NCBI GenBank assembly: GCA_947579605.1
Contig: OX388314.1
Span: forward strand, 29,542,948 to 29,606,947
Direction of reading: 5' to 3'
Origin: Athripsodes cinereus
Taxonomy: Eukaryota > Arthropoda > Insecta > Trichoptera > Leptoceridae
Length of the DNA stretch: 64,000 bases
The position numbers and the translations under genes are program-made. The notes beneath the pieces were generated by a model. It did no database searches. It saw nothing but the letters and a program-made list of their open reading frames with translations, and was not told where the DNA came from. The stretch's first letter is position 1. The number at the start of each line of letters is the position of its first letter. This document shows, piece after piece, positions 31,610 through 41,745 of the stretch.

Positions 31610-33165
31610 CAACGAATTATTATATAACGAATGAGAAAGAAATTATTGAAGTAATCAAAGAACTCAAAGACAGTGCTGCACCAGGATATGATGGTATAAC
31701 ATCAGGAGATATTAAAATATTGCAAAACGTTCTAGCTAACCCATTAACAATATTAATAAATAATTGTATCAGTAAATGTGAATTTCCAGAGATTTTAAAA
31801 ATTCCCAAAATAATACCTATATATAAATCAGGGAAGAAGGATGAACCTGGTAATTATAGACCGATTAGTTTACTAAGTACATTCAGTAAAATTTTTGAAA
31901 AAATAATACACAAACGTTTTGTAAATTATATTAAAATAAACGGAGATTTTGACGATTATCAATATGGGTTCCAAAAAAATAGTAACACATCAGCTGCTCT
32001 TATGGATGCAATCCAACATATTAACAGAGAATTGGACTCAGGTAAATATGTCATTCCCATTTTTATAGACCTATCGAAAGCTTTCGACACAGTCAATCAC
32101 AACATATTATTGGATTCCATGAGAAGAATGGGAGTTCGAGGTGTAACGCTAAGCCTGGTCGAAAACTATCTCAAAGATAGAACAGCGATGACAAAAAACT
32201 TTGATATAACAAGCGTGAGAAATGAAATCACAATAGGAGTCCCTCAGGGATCTATACTGGGGCCGTTATTTTATATGATGTACATAAATGATCTACAATA
32301 CATAGGACTGACTGGAAAATACTTCATTTACGCAGATGACACATTGTTGATATACAGTGGAACAGATGAGAACACCCTAAAGAACACAATAAACAATGAT
32401 TTGAAGATCTTCACGAACTGGCTCAATAATGGATCTCTAACTATAAATGTGGACAAAACTAAATACATGATAATAAAACAGAAAAATAAAGCACCCATTA
32501 ATCCTAGTTTAATGATAAACGATCTACCTATACAGCGGAGTACATGTGTCAAATACTTGGGTCTGGAATTAGATGACAAACTAACATGGAACGAACATGT
32601 CAAAACAATCATCAAAAAACTCGCACCAATGGTAGGAATTATGAGGAGAGCGGAAGTACTTAATAAAAGCACTAAGAAAATTATCTACAATTCATTTATA
32701 TTACCACACATAATGTATGGAATTATAATTTGGTCCCAGTCCAGTATGCAACTGCGTGGTATCGTTCACAGAATGATGAACAAGGCGCTAAAAGTAGTGT
32801 TTGACCTTGACAGATATACTAGGACTGATGAAGTCTATAAGATTACACAAATGCTGAACCTCGATCACCTCGATGAGTTGGTATGCATGGAAAGGGCGAA
32901 AGCTATATATAAAGCAAAAAATGGTCTAATTAAAACGAACATGCTAATACTAAGAAACAGTGATACACATAACAGATATACCAGAACCAGAAACAATTTA
33001 AGAAACGTGTACCCAAGGACTAACAAAGAAAGAAAAGGATTTTATTATGAAGCTGTAAGAATTTTTAATGATCTACCGGAAGTGCTGAAGAATGTAAATA
33101 GTTATTATACCTTCAAGAGGCAATTGAAAAAACGTACATTAGAAAGAAGAGATATTAGTTTTTGA
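30643..33165 (+). CDS. 840-codon two-RT fusion frame created by LINE nesting
   Basis: One uninterrupted frame. Residues ~15-322 are the RT of LINE-C: SSSGPDMIPSFLFKE, NDFEKAFDRVDH (catalytic Asp161), SGVPQGSNLGPLLF and LLYADDLKVF (Asp250-251). At about nt 31609 it passes without a break into a second, different LINE: TNEKEIIEVIKELKDSAAPG, NYRPISLLSTFSKIFEK, FIDLSKAFDTVNH (Asp476), GVPQGSILGPLFY, FIYADDTLLI (Asp565-566), and a full C-terminal region ending FKRQLKKRTLERRD at 33165. Both catalytic triads look intact. The second LINE ends with a 3' UTR and AATAAAATAAAATA tail at 33390, which shows this is an insertion, not an old fusion. Upstream frames are broken, so translation from the original start is unlikely; use of Met at 30643 is unproven. 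Confidence 0.8.
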   Translation: MQNTVGSTLCNINSVTDQDIEYSLRKLKPKSSSGPDMIPSFLFKEVGMNMVGVLKHIFNLSLSTGEFPKPWKVTKVTPIHKNGDVFEITNYGPIAILSSPAKLLEMIIHKKIWDSCGHQMVDEQHGFRPARSTSTNLNMSFQTFVTKHLDRRVHVDVNYNDFEKAFDRVDHNILLAKLDEFGLSTNFVAYLADYLQGRCQYVFYRGFKSDVYPSLSGVPQGSNLGPLLFSIFINDIGNVIKNSNYLLYADDLKVFREIESENDAILLQSDIDAIYSWSLKNNLLFSIQKCNMMTYTRSRESLKYSYKMAGMSLCRIDETKDLTTNYYITNEKEIIEVIKELKDSAAPGYDGITSGDIKILQNVLANPLTILINNCISKCEFPEILKIPKIIPIYKSGKKDEPGNYRPISLLSTFSKIFEKIIHKRFVNYIKINGDFDDYQYGFQKNSNTSAALMDAIQHINRELDSGKYVIPIFIDLSKAFDTVNHNILLDSMRRMGVRGVTLSLVENYLKDRTAMTKNFDITSVRNEITIGVPQGSILGPLFYMMYINDLQYIGLTGKYFIYADDTLLIYSGTDENTLKNTINNDLKIFTNWLNNGSLTINVDKTKYMIIKQKNKAPINPSLMINDLPIQRSTCVKYLGLELDDKLTWNEHVKTIIKKLAPMVGIMRRAEVLNKSTKKIIYNSFILPHIMYGIIIWSQSSMQLRGIVHRMMNKALKVVFDLDRYTRTDEVYKITQMLNLDHLDELVCMERAKAIYKAKNGLIKTNMLILRNSDTHNRYTRTRNNLRNVYPRTNKERKGFYYEAVRIFNDLPEVLKNVNSYYTFKRQLKKRTLERRDISF

Positions 33166-33390
33166 TTGCCGGATTTTTGTTTTTTCTTTTCTAATTTTAA
33201 TGTATTGTGTTAAAACAAGAGGTAAACTATGTGCTTTATAGAAGACAAATTCATTTGAAGATCTTCTAGCCCCTAATACCAGCTCTATGGTGCTGTCTGG
33301 GGCCAGATTTTGTTGTTTTTTGTATATTTTCATTTTTGTGTTTTATAATTGAATTGTTGTCCTATATATACTTATAAATAAAATAAAATA
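31610..33390 (+). mobile_element. LINE-D, 5'-truncated, inserted in LINE-C
   Basis: Begins inside the RT fingers (TTNYYITNEKEIIEVI), runs through a complete palm and C-terminal region and a ~225-base 3' UTR to an AATAAAATAAAATA tail at 33377-33390. LINE-C sequence (ATGGCGGATCTTTCCTTTAA) resumes at once. No clear TSD is visible; a small target deletion is possible. The related copy at 24995-25990 shares the C-terminal region. Confidence 0.8.
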
Positions 33391-33444
33391 TTTATGGCGG
33401 ATCTTTCCTTTAAAAAACACATCACCCAAGTAGCACATGCTAGT
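33391..33444 (+). pseudogene. LINE-C, middle piece
   Basis: Eighteen codons, MADLSFKKHITQVAHAS, that continue the LINE-C protein after KDL and precede DRAFKVLGFVMRN found at 36812. The piece is stranded between two insertions. Confidence 0.65.
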
Positions 33445-34526
33445 AACTTTGATTCGAGGCCATTCATAAAGTACTAACATTTAAACGCATTTTCGACACA
33501 TTTCGACACAAAGCAAACTATCTGCACTTTGGTAATTCCGATTCGAAACTGATTCAACACAGAGCGGCTAAAATGAATAAAGAAACGACGTTTCGAATTC
33601 GCTTCCAAACGTTACAAAACAATGTTACATTAAGCATTTTAGACATAATGTGTGGTAATGTTATGAAACAGCGTTCAAAAATTGTGTTGGTTTAGAAAAT
33701 TATGCATTCATACCAGTTCTATTCAAACTGTTTATTGCTTAAGACTTATAAAATTAAAATGCACCGTTATTATTTTTACTGAAACATTTGTTGTTTTGCA
33801 CAATGATGGTGATATCTTAAATTCATCTGCATTGCTTCTGAGGATAGTGACCTAAAATATTTCTGTAAATAAAAAATACTAATGATGATATTTGTTGTTT
33901 TCATTCTGAAATAATGATGCGAAAATGTGTTCGTCATACGCTTCGGATTTGCGGGACCTTGATTGGTTGTTTTCTGGAAAAATATGACTGTTTTTGTTAA
34001 GTTTAACTGTTTATGTCCCTTAAGAAGAAATAAATATGACTGTTTTTGTTAAGTTTAACTGTTTACGTCCCTTAAGAAGAAATAAATAAATGAAAAAGAA
34101 ATAAATGAATAAATCAAAATGAGAAATTTTCAATTTTAGAATTGTAAATTTAAAGCAAAATTTAGTCATTTTTTCGATAGATATCGATGATCAAGAATAT
34201 TTTTTAAACTAGAAAATTTTGTACTTAGCATATTTTTTTTAAATTATCTCGATATGTTAATAAATAAAAAAGATACAATAATTTTCCTATGGATCTATTT
34301 TCATTAAAAATCACCCACGGCACGTTACAAAAATAGCCTCAAAAAAAAAATTCGAGAGTAAAAAATAATAATACTTGTTTGAAAGTCTCAACATATCAGG
34401 CAATTAACAGGCAAAGTATAAAAAATATCAAAAACATCGAGGAACGATTTTTCCATTGTTTGATTTTTTTTGTTTGGATCGATACGTATGTACTTATTCA
34501 TTATCAACCATAGACTTATTTTTATT

Positions 34527-34608
34527 ACGTGGCGGCAGAATTGCCATCCACACTTCTCAGCATTATACAACCAGATAAGTCTCCATATGATCAGTTATGG
34601 TCACATAT
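34527..34608 (+). repeat. Repeat shared with 18394-18475
   Basis: Second copy of the GGCGGCAGAATTGCCATCCA repeat; here one frame stays open a little longer (DKSPYDQLWSHIQI). It may be an LTR-element gag scrap. Confidence 0.5.
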
Positions 34609-34825
34609 TCAAATATCTTTATTATTATTATTATTATAAAAGACCATCTATTAAATTGGTCTCAGTTTATTTATATCTATATTATTATCAACAATGTATG
34701 TTTTTGTCGAATTCCATCTTTACGATCAACTTTATTAACACAACAATTGATTATTCATATATTGTCTAGATGGTGCTGGTAAAATATGGAAACAAATGCA
34801 AAGTTAGTTATATTTATTATATGAT

Positions 34826-36070
34826 TATTAATGCTGAAAAAACAAATTATATCAATTTTTCAATTAATGTAAGAGGTAAACCAAGTGATCTTAATATAAG
34901 AATTCATGATGGCTCTTGTCAGAACGAATCTGAACAATGTATAAATACTAATTGTGTTACACTAAAAAATGTTGACAGGGTTAAATATCTCGGGGTATTA
35001 GTTCGTCGGTAGCCTGGAGGTAGAGTCTCGGCCTCTTGAACAAGGGGTCCGCGGTTCGATCCCAGGTATCGGCAAACTCCCCTTTCACGACACAAGCTTT
35101 TAGCTTACTGTGGAAGGCGTATAAAGTTGTATTTGGGTTTATAACAAAAACCCAGATATATCTTTTTAAAAAAAAAAAAAATTAATAGACTCTCATATGA
35201 AATGGAAGGATCATATACAGGCTACTGTAAATAGAGTGAGAAAGCTATTTTACGTTTTTTACAGACTCCGAGATGTTATGCAAGTGAAACAATTAAAAGA
35301 TATATACTATTATCTTGTTCAGTCGGTCATACAGTATGGCATCTTGGCATGGGGTGGTGCTTACAAGAACAGCGTCTATTCACTGGGTGTCAATCAGAGA
35401 AGTGTTATGAAGATAATTCTTAGAAAGCCTTTTGACTACCCGACCCTGAAACTTTTTAAAGAGCTTGCGGTCCCCTCCTTGGAATGCCTTTATAAGAGGA
35501 AGGCAGTATACCAAGTTTGTAAGGAATACTTTATTCAAAAACTACACCCGCTGGGGAGTATTAGTGAGTGTCCAAGGTTAGGGGGCCGAATTAAAGTGCC
35601 TGCGAAGAGGACAGCTGCTGGACAACACCACTACACATATCTTGGGGTGGGATGGTACAATGGCTTGAAAAAAGAGAATAAATATAAGTATTCGGATGAT
35701 TTAAATGCATTTAAACTGAATATAAAAAAGGTAATTCAATAAGAAAGATGTGTATGAGGTCAAGTGATTGTATCGTTGATGATGGGTTTATCGTTGTATT
35801 TTTTGTTGTTGTTGTTTTTGTTTATTTTGTAAATTATGGTAAATGGATTAAGTGTGTGATGTTCTATAATGATTAAGTTTGATCGAATTTGTTTGATTAT
35901 TAGTAGAAACCCTATAACCCCTCAAAGCACGAGCTCTGCTCAATTTTGAGGGTACAAAAAGAAAAAAAAAACAGATAATATAAAGATTTGTATAATTGTG
36001 CTTTTTGTATATTTGTATGTGTTTATTATGATCTCAATAAAATATTTTGAATTTGAATTTGAATTTTGAA
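34826..36070 (+). mobile_element. LINE-B copy, 5'-truncated, split by a SINE
   Basis: Coding starts at NAEKTNYINFSINVRGKPSD, goes to KNVDRVKYLGVLV at 35002, is interrupted by a SINE (35004-35181), and resumes MKWKDHIQATVNRVRKLFYV to the stop at 35740. A 3' UTR follows with CCTCAAAGCACGAGCTCTGC TCAATTTTGAGG and a (TTTGAA)n tail near 36045-36070. The same 3' UTR box occurs at 50608-50640 in the other LINE-B copy. Confidence 0.8.
35004..35181 (+). mobile_element. tRNA-derived SINE in LINE-B
   Basis: The head CGGTAGCCTGGAGGTAGAGT resembles a pol III A box and CGCGGTTCGATCCCAGG at 35050-35066 a B box. A ~95-base body follows, then AAAAAAAAAAAA (35168-35181). The insertion splits a LINE ORF, with an imperfect ATTAGT/ATTAAT flank. 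The anticodon region is not readable as a working tRNA. It differs from the SINE family at 39111/43858. Confidence 0.7.
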
Positions 36071-36808
36071 TATAGAACAATTATAATATAATACATAATT
36101 ATGTCTATAGTTTTATTACGTGTAGATACATAGGGTACGTACAAAGATAATTCTAATAATTCAGAGGCTACATTAGAAAAATAATATTTATACCTCCTAA
36201 TATATGAGCTCGCCAAAAATCGGGAACCGATACAACTTCTGTAAGTAAGTGTATTAATTGAAATTAATATATCGGCTTAAAAATAAACAAAAATACTTTG
36301 GGAATCGCTGCTAGGAACATTCTTTGTACAATTACAATTATTTATTAATATAAATTTTATCGTTAAAATTCTAAAATTATAAAGGCGCACTAAATAATTG
36401 GACCTAACTATTTTACTCGACAAAGCAAGCCTTGCTGGGAAATTTTAGTTTAACATACCGCAGATATAGTATTTATACTTCGTGTAATCTATGTTCAAGT
36501 GAATCGACAAATTATTAAAATGGCGTTTGTTGTTTTCCCGCATCCATGATTAAAATCATGATGTCAAACATTTTGAGGTTAGATTATTCCTCACGCGCCA
36601 TGACATTTGAAAGTAGACACATCTAGAAACGTCGTTTCGAATTGGATTTGAAACGTCGTTTCGACATTTCTTCCCCATTTTTAGTCGACGTTTCATAACT
36701 GCTTTGTAACGGGGACTTAAAATGTTGCTTGTTTTTGAAACAAATGTAATCGCCGTTTCAAATCGGCGCCCAGAGAGCGACAAAAATGGTTTCTTGGGCA
36801 CGGAAACC

Positions 36809-37390
36809 ACGGACAGAGCTTTCAAGGTATTGGGTTTTGTAATGAGGAATGCAACACATTTTAAAAATGGTAACACCTTGCGCGTACTATACGAATCACT
36901 TGTGCGTTCAATTCTGGAATCAGGTTCCCTTATTTGGAGTCCAGGTGAAACCACTTATGTGCTGCAACTTTCAGAAAAGGTTCAGAAACGTTTTTTACGA
37001 CACTTGTATCGAGTCGAATGTGGCTATTATCCGTACCTGTATCCTTCATTGTTTGTCATGGGGTGTATGGGTTATGAAACGTTAGAAAAGAGGCGTAAGG
37101 AGTATCATTGCAGACACTTTACAAAACCCCACAATTCTCGCCGAATTGAATTTTTATGTGCCAAACTCATATTGTAGGTAGATCGCGTTCACACATGTTA
37201 TTTTATCCTCCACAGGGTAGGACTAACCTTATATCTAACTCTCCTGTAGGTAGGCCTGTACAATGTCTTAATGAACTAGCACCACACGTCGATATATTTG
37301 CTGTATCATACCGTGAGTTCATTAAGCATATAGACACAACTATTTATAATGTTTTGTTATTATTATTATTGTTAATTGTTGTACTAGATA
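36809..37390 (+). pseudogene. LINE-C, 3' part
   Basis: Resumes LINE-C as DRAFKVLGFVMRNATHFKNG, VLYESLVRSILESGSLIWSP, EKVQKRFLRHLYRVECGY, LEKRRKEYHCR. A +1 shift near 37170 leads into HMLFYPPQGRTNLISNSPVG, RPVQCLNELAPHVDIF, and a stop after 37340. A TTATTATTATTATTG stretch may be the tail. It completes the C-terminal half of the RT protein started at 30100. Confidence 0.75.
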
Positions 37391-37394
37391 TATG

Positions 37395-38085
37395 TGGACA
37401 TTTTTTTTTATGAATATTATAATTAGCATGTAAACACTTTTGTTTCAGTATTTGTTATTATTATGATTTTTTTGTTGTTAAGTATGTTGGATTGGGTACA
37501 CGGTCTACTGGAACCAAAGCGAGCCTTGCCCATCACTAGTTATAGACCATTAAAGGTCACGTGGTCTTGTCTATGGATTTGCTTTTGCTTGGGGGGCAAA
37601 CAGTCAGATTGCGCAAATCATCCTTGTAGGATGTTATGCCATAAGAGAAAAAAAAGAAAGTCAGACGACAAAATAATAACAAAATCGACACTGACAGTTT
37701 TTTTGATTATTAGGTATTCTATAGGCGTTCCACCTAATATTATACCGTAATCGTGTGTTGTGTTGGGATGCCTGATGCCCCTCAATGATTTTCCTGTGAC
37801 GTCATCCTTTAAGGGGAGAGTGTAGCGCCGTAAGATTTCGAAAATGCGTTCTACGGCAGATTTCTCCCTCCGCGCGATCTGCATCTTCCCTTTCCCCGCT
37901 GTTGTTTCCTAGATACGAATTAAAATCTTTCGAATTAATTTCTTATAAGAATTCAGTAAGAATACTACGTAGTTCGTATATTATGATTATTATGAATACA
38001 TTTGCTTCTTTCTCGCTTGCACCATACCACACTCTTCACATACCGTACTATTTTACAACCGAGTCAGCAGGTAATAACAATAGAT
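37395..38085. other. Unassigned stretch
   Basis: Mixed composition. Words such as GATTGGGTACACGGTCTACT and a minus-strand frame at 37618-37884 (REKSAVERIFEILRRYTLPL) have no recognised homology. Possibly debris of the nest above. Confidence 0.3.
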
Positions 38086-38092
38086 ATATAGG

Positions 38093-39052
38093 TATAGTGG
38101 TATCGAGATAACAGCGAGAGTCGCTGTTGTATTAGTGACAAAAATGGTAGGGTGACCACGTGACTCATGTCTTCTACGAAGTAAATAGATATTTTTGTAA
38201 TTATGTTCTGAGTCACAACCCATGACAATGCATCGTAATACACCAATATAAGATTTTTAGTATTAACGTACAATATAGTAATACCTTTTACACTCAGTTC
38301 ACTCATTAGCATTTCCTATTAGTGTGAGTAATATCCATATCCCATGTCTACTTACCTATTGTATTCATACTTGAAAACATACCCCACATCTACCTGAAAA
38401 TATATATTTTATACCTTTGACAAACATACCAGACATATCTACCTTAAAATATACCTTTTTTATCTTTGAAAAACATACCATACATATCTACCTGATTATA
38501 CACTATATAAATTTCTTCTTATCTTTAACTACAGGTAAACGTCACTCTTTAATTGACGTAGTCTAACACTCGTAATTATAATTACCAAAAATCTACTATT
38601 GTTCTGATTAGTCATGCAAGTGTAGAGCGGGATAACTCTTCGACTGACTATCGAACATGACATTAAAATAGATATCGAACTGGTGTAAACGGTCATAAAT
38701 AAAAACTTCTTTATACCTTATAGAGAAAAACATTTTATTTCCATACAAAAAGTATAAATAAATAAATAAGATACAAGCACAAAAAAAATTTATTTTCCAT
38801 CTCGAAAAAAATAAAAAAATAAATTTATTTACAACGTGTGGTCACCGTGCGCTAAGAAACAACCTTCCACTTTGAGAGCTTTCAACGTACTGACTTGCAC
38901 ACACGTCAACAACAAAGGGCTCTGTTTACGACCCAGCCCCTATCGGTATACACTCACACAATAACATTTTTTGTTTTTGGGCCTATACGTATACGTCTAG
39001 AACTCACTAATACAACAGCGACTCTCGCTGTTATCTCGATACCACTATACAA
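38093..39052. mobile_element. TIR element with 45-bp inverted ends
   Basis: Left TATAGTGGTATCGAGATAAC, AGCGAGAGTCGCTGTTGTAT, TAGTGA and the exact complement at about 39004-39050. Each end contains an internal hairpin AACAGCGA-GAG-TCGCTGTT. Interior is non-coding, with an imperfect ~70-bp tandem repeat at 38385-38505 (CATATCTACC...AAAACATACCA). TSD unclear (TAT/ATA). Superfamily not assigned. Confidence 0.7.
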
Positions 39053-39110
39053 CAATGCTATTATCGAATGGCTGTACTTCAAAATACTGTATAAAGACAC
39101 CATAATCTCT

Positions 39111-39240
39111 CTGGCGGCTGGCGTGGCACGGAGATAATGCTCTTGCCTTTGAGTCACGAGGTCCCTTGTTCGATTCGCAGCCAGAGCAAAATGAAGAATT
39201 ACCTTTTTCAAAGTGTTCTGGGTGTGACATTTATTAATCT
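39111..39240 (+). mobile_element. tRNA-derived SINE, family S1
   Basis: GGCGGCTGGCGTGGCACGGA GATAATGCTCTTGCC, then GAGTCACGAGG and TTGTTCGATTCGCAGCC (B box position), then GAGCAAAATGAAGAATTACC and CTTTTTCAAAGTGTT. Matches 43858-43985 and, inverted, 39480-39575. The B box is one base off GGTTCGANTCC. Confidence 0.65.
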
Positions 39241-39479
39241 TATTTTTATTCTTCAATATTACAAAAATTACTTGGTTACAATATTACAGAATAAAACAGT
39301 ATCATAAAAATATCAGTTATACAACTCAATGTGTTTAGTGCATTTTTTTTTATATCACAACACGTATAGACAATTCACAGAAACCGAGCTAGTCCCAAAC
39401 TAGGATCTGAATCTTGTATTTTGGGTACTAACACTACTAACACGACGATACACATATATACAATGCACTGAACACAAAC

Positions 39480-39575
39480 ACATGTAACACCCAGACCCAG
39501 GACAATTTGAAAAAAGGTCACTCTTCATTTTGCCCTGACCGGGAATCGAACCCGAGACCTCCCGGGACGCCTTCT
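39480..39575 (-). mobile_element. tRNA-derived SINE, family S1, partial
   Basis: Minus strand: GGAGGTCTCGGGTTCGATTC CCGGTCAGGGCAAAATGAAG, AGTGACCTTTTTTCAAA, CCTGGGTCTGGGTGTTACATG. It has the best B box in the family (GGTTCGATTCC) but the 5' end is cut. Confidence 0.65.
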
Positions 39576-40330
39576 TTTAGACAAGTATATCCTCTTTGTC
39601 ATCATTTCCTAATTCACTCGTTCCACATGTCCAAGTTGATATTATTGTGTATACTTATTGTACCTAGGTTGATACATAAATGCATAAATGTAACACTAAG
39701 TACCTATACACAATACTTTATAAAATAATGAGTACCTACATAAAAAGATACATAAAAACGTGCTCGACTAAAAAACTACAGAAAAAAGTGGGTATAAAAT
39801 ATCTTGGCAGAGAACCAAGATGCCAAGATGAGGTGTGAGGAGGCGCGTACGGCCAAGAACCACGTGGCTTGAGCACGTGGATCAAATCCTAAAGGACAGC
39901 CGCGTGTTGAGTAAGAGAAATCGGCGAACATGTATGAGAATGAGGAGGAAGCGAACGAAGTTTGTAAGGATAGATCTATATGGCGTTCCGTTCTCTCTGC
40001 CTACCCCTCCTGAGACACGGCGTGAGGGTATAGGTAGATAAGATAAAATATCAGTCTAACCCCTCACCTCAAGTCCTGTGCAGAAAGGATGGAACGCTCG
40101 ACTAAGCTAATACATAGATAAAGAGAACTTGATATTTGATCGTTACAAGTGTTAACTAAGCTTATTTTCTGATTTTTTTTTCTAAAAAACTGGTAATACT
40201 TTTAAAAATGTCTAAAAGTAGGTGTCTAGATAAAAAATCGATCTATATTATGTTTTTTTTTCATGAACATTGCATGAAAGTTATGCGTATTTCAGTAGCT
40301 GAAAGACGCATAACAAGCCTGAAAATTAAT
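39576..40330 (+). repeat. Duplicated block, partner 43986-45375
   Basis: Colinear matches with 43990-44310 (TATCCTCTTT, CGTTCCACAT, GATACATAAATGCAT, AAAACGTGCTCGAC, TAACCCCTCACCTC, CTCGACTAAGCTA) and then with 45178-45375 (GATAAAGAGAACTTGA, AAGCTTATTTTCTGATTTTT, GTTATGCGTATTTCAGTAGC TGAAAGAC). This copy holds a LINE-A insertion at 39804-40042; the partner holds extra sequence at 44310-45175. Confidence 0.7.
39804..40042 (+). mobile_element. LINE-A 3' fragment with 10-bp TSD
   Basis: Flanked by perfect ATAAAATATC repeats (39794-39803, 40043-40052). It encodes the tail of LINE-A (RTTWLEHVDQILKDSRVLSK RNRRTCMR...). The uninterrupted partner block at 44240-44260 confirms the empty site. Confidence 0.75.
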
Positions 40331-40589
40331 GGATAGAAGATTGACAGATTTATTCTCTACCTGAGATTCCACGGGTTATATAAATATGTATATCATTATA
40401 CTATCCCACTTGTGGGATAGACTGTGATGGTTTAGTAAAAATAGGAGAAACTATACGCCGCATCCCAAGTAGGGTAAGCAGAATATCCTTTTTCAGCATC
40501 TTTTCATCACTCATTTGTTCGATTGGGAAACTTTTCGAACAATAAAAAAACAAAATAGAATTTAATGTTGGTACAATTTCTATCTATTC

Positions 40590-40710
40590 TCTCACGCCGC
40601 ATCCCAAGTGGGGTAGGCAGAGAGAACGGAACGCCATATAGATCTGTCCTTACATACTTCTTTCTTCTACATTCATACAATTTCTCATGCACGCACGTCG
40701 ATTTCTCTTA
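40590..40710 (-). mobile_element. LINE-A fragment, 3' half of an interrupted copy
   Basis: Minus-strand LINE-A tail (complement of TCACGCCGCATCCCAAGTGG, GGCAGAGAGAACGGAACGCC, then GCACGCACGTCGATTTCTCTT). It continues at 42248 after the Harbinger-like insertion. Confidence 0.65.
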
Positions 40711-40934
40711 GAGCCTGTCCGCACTGCGATTTTTCATCGCGCGAATTTTTTTCCGCAATTCTGTAACACATTGAATCTTATGGGAGTGTCCGCACTTGCG
40801 ATTAAAAAATCGCGCGGAAAAAAAATCTGTGATTTGATGCAAATTTGGTGCGAATAATTTCCGCGCGAATATTTTGCATAGTATGCAGTAGGTATGGCTA
40901 TGTCCGCACTGCGAATAAAAATCGCAAATTTTGC

Positions 40935-41100
40935 TCAGTCGTGCGCCGGCACTCACGATGAGATGATTGAGTTGTCTTGTGCTTCGTCTCCCGGTCGGGC
41001 CATAGAAAATGAGGACGACATTGAAATTGAAAAACTAATGACAATAAACACATGAGACCTCCCGTGTGGGATAAGTTTGAACAAAATATCACTTATTTCA
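40935..41100 (+). pseudogene. MADF-like scrap in the Harbinger-like element
   Basis: Plus strand reads HDEMIELSCASSPGRAIENE DDIEIEKLMTI, a stop, then RPPVWDKFEQNISLISEA. The WD preceded by a hydrophobic/Pro run is reminiscent of the P-x-L/V-W-D motif of MADF domains, which occur in the second protein of Harbinger-type elements. It is very short; a chance match is possible. Confidence 0.3.
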
Positions 41101-41142
41101 GAGGCATTAACTATGTAGCAATTTCTAGACATTTTTAGAAAA

Positions 41143-41745
41143 TATATTTTAACTTGAATTTCCATGCTTATTTGTTACATGAAATTCATGTAAAAAATAA
41201 ACAGAAATTCAAGTTATTTTTTTATAATGACAAAAATACTTCGATAGAACATTGAATTGAACATCGGTGAGATTGTGGGACGAAATATATGAAGATTTAT
41301 ATTGGGAACAAATTCTTTATTAATTTTTAATTTATAAAAATTAAAATATATTTTAACTTGAATTTCCATGCTTATTTGTTACATGAAATTCATGTAAAAA
41401 ATAAACAGAAATTCAAGTTATTTTTTTATAATGACAAAAATACTTCGATAGAACATTGAATTGAACATCGGTGAGATTGTGGGACGAAATATGTGAAGAT
41501 TTATATTGGGAACAAATTCTTTATTAATTTTTAATTTATAAAAATTAAAATATATTTTAACTTGAATTTCCATGCTTATTTGTTACATGAAATTCATGTA
41601 AAAAATAAACAGAAATTCAAGTTATTTTTTTTAATGACAAAAATACTTCGATAGAACATTGAATTGAACATCGGTGAGATTGTGGGACGAAATATGTGAA
41701 GATTTATATTGGGAACAAATTCTTTATTATTTTTTAATTAATTTT
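41143..41745 (+). repeat. Tandem repeat, 3 x 204 bp
   Basis: AACTTGAATTTCCATGCTTA begins units at 41151, 41355 and 41559, exactly 204 bases apart. Each unit contains an inverted pair AACTTGAATTTC/GAAATTCAAGTT and ends TTGGGAACAAATTCTTTATT. Units are near identical. Confidence 0.9.

Larger units (their letters stand above)
33445..36808. mobile_element. 3.4-kb non-coding unit with GAAACGWCGTTTC motifs
   Basis: The insertion interrupts LINE-C between HAS and DRAFK. Palindromic GAAACG(A/T)CGTTTC words sit near both sides (33583-33595; 36626-36638 and 36650-36662), with more partial TCGAAAC and GACGTTTC words, suggesting a DNA transposon with subterminal repeats; neat terminal inverted repeats and a TSD were not found. 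A 52-bp tandem duplication is at 33980-34085 (AATATGACTGTTTTTGTTAA). Inside are the 34527 repeat, LINE-B and a SINE. Own coding sequence is not visible. Confidence 0.5.

Noticed and set aside
34388..34782. Small hydrophobic proteins
   Set aside because: Low-complexity AT-rich translation without conservation signals.
35004..35075. Possible true tRNA gene
   Set aside because: The B box is good, but the anticodon arm does not form, the unit continues into a body with an A tail, and it splits a LINE ORF: a SINE.
37618..37884. Minus-strand 88-codon frame as a gene
   Set aside because: No recognisable domain and half of it is hydrophobic low complexity; not supported.
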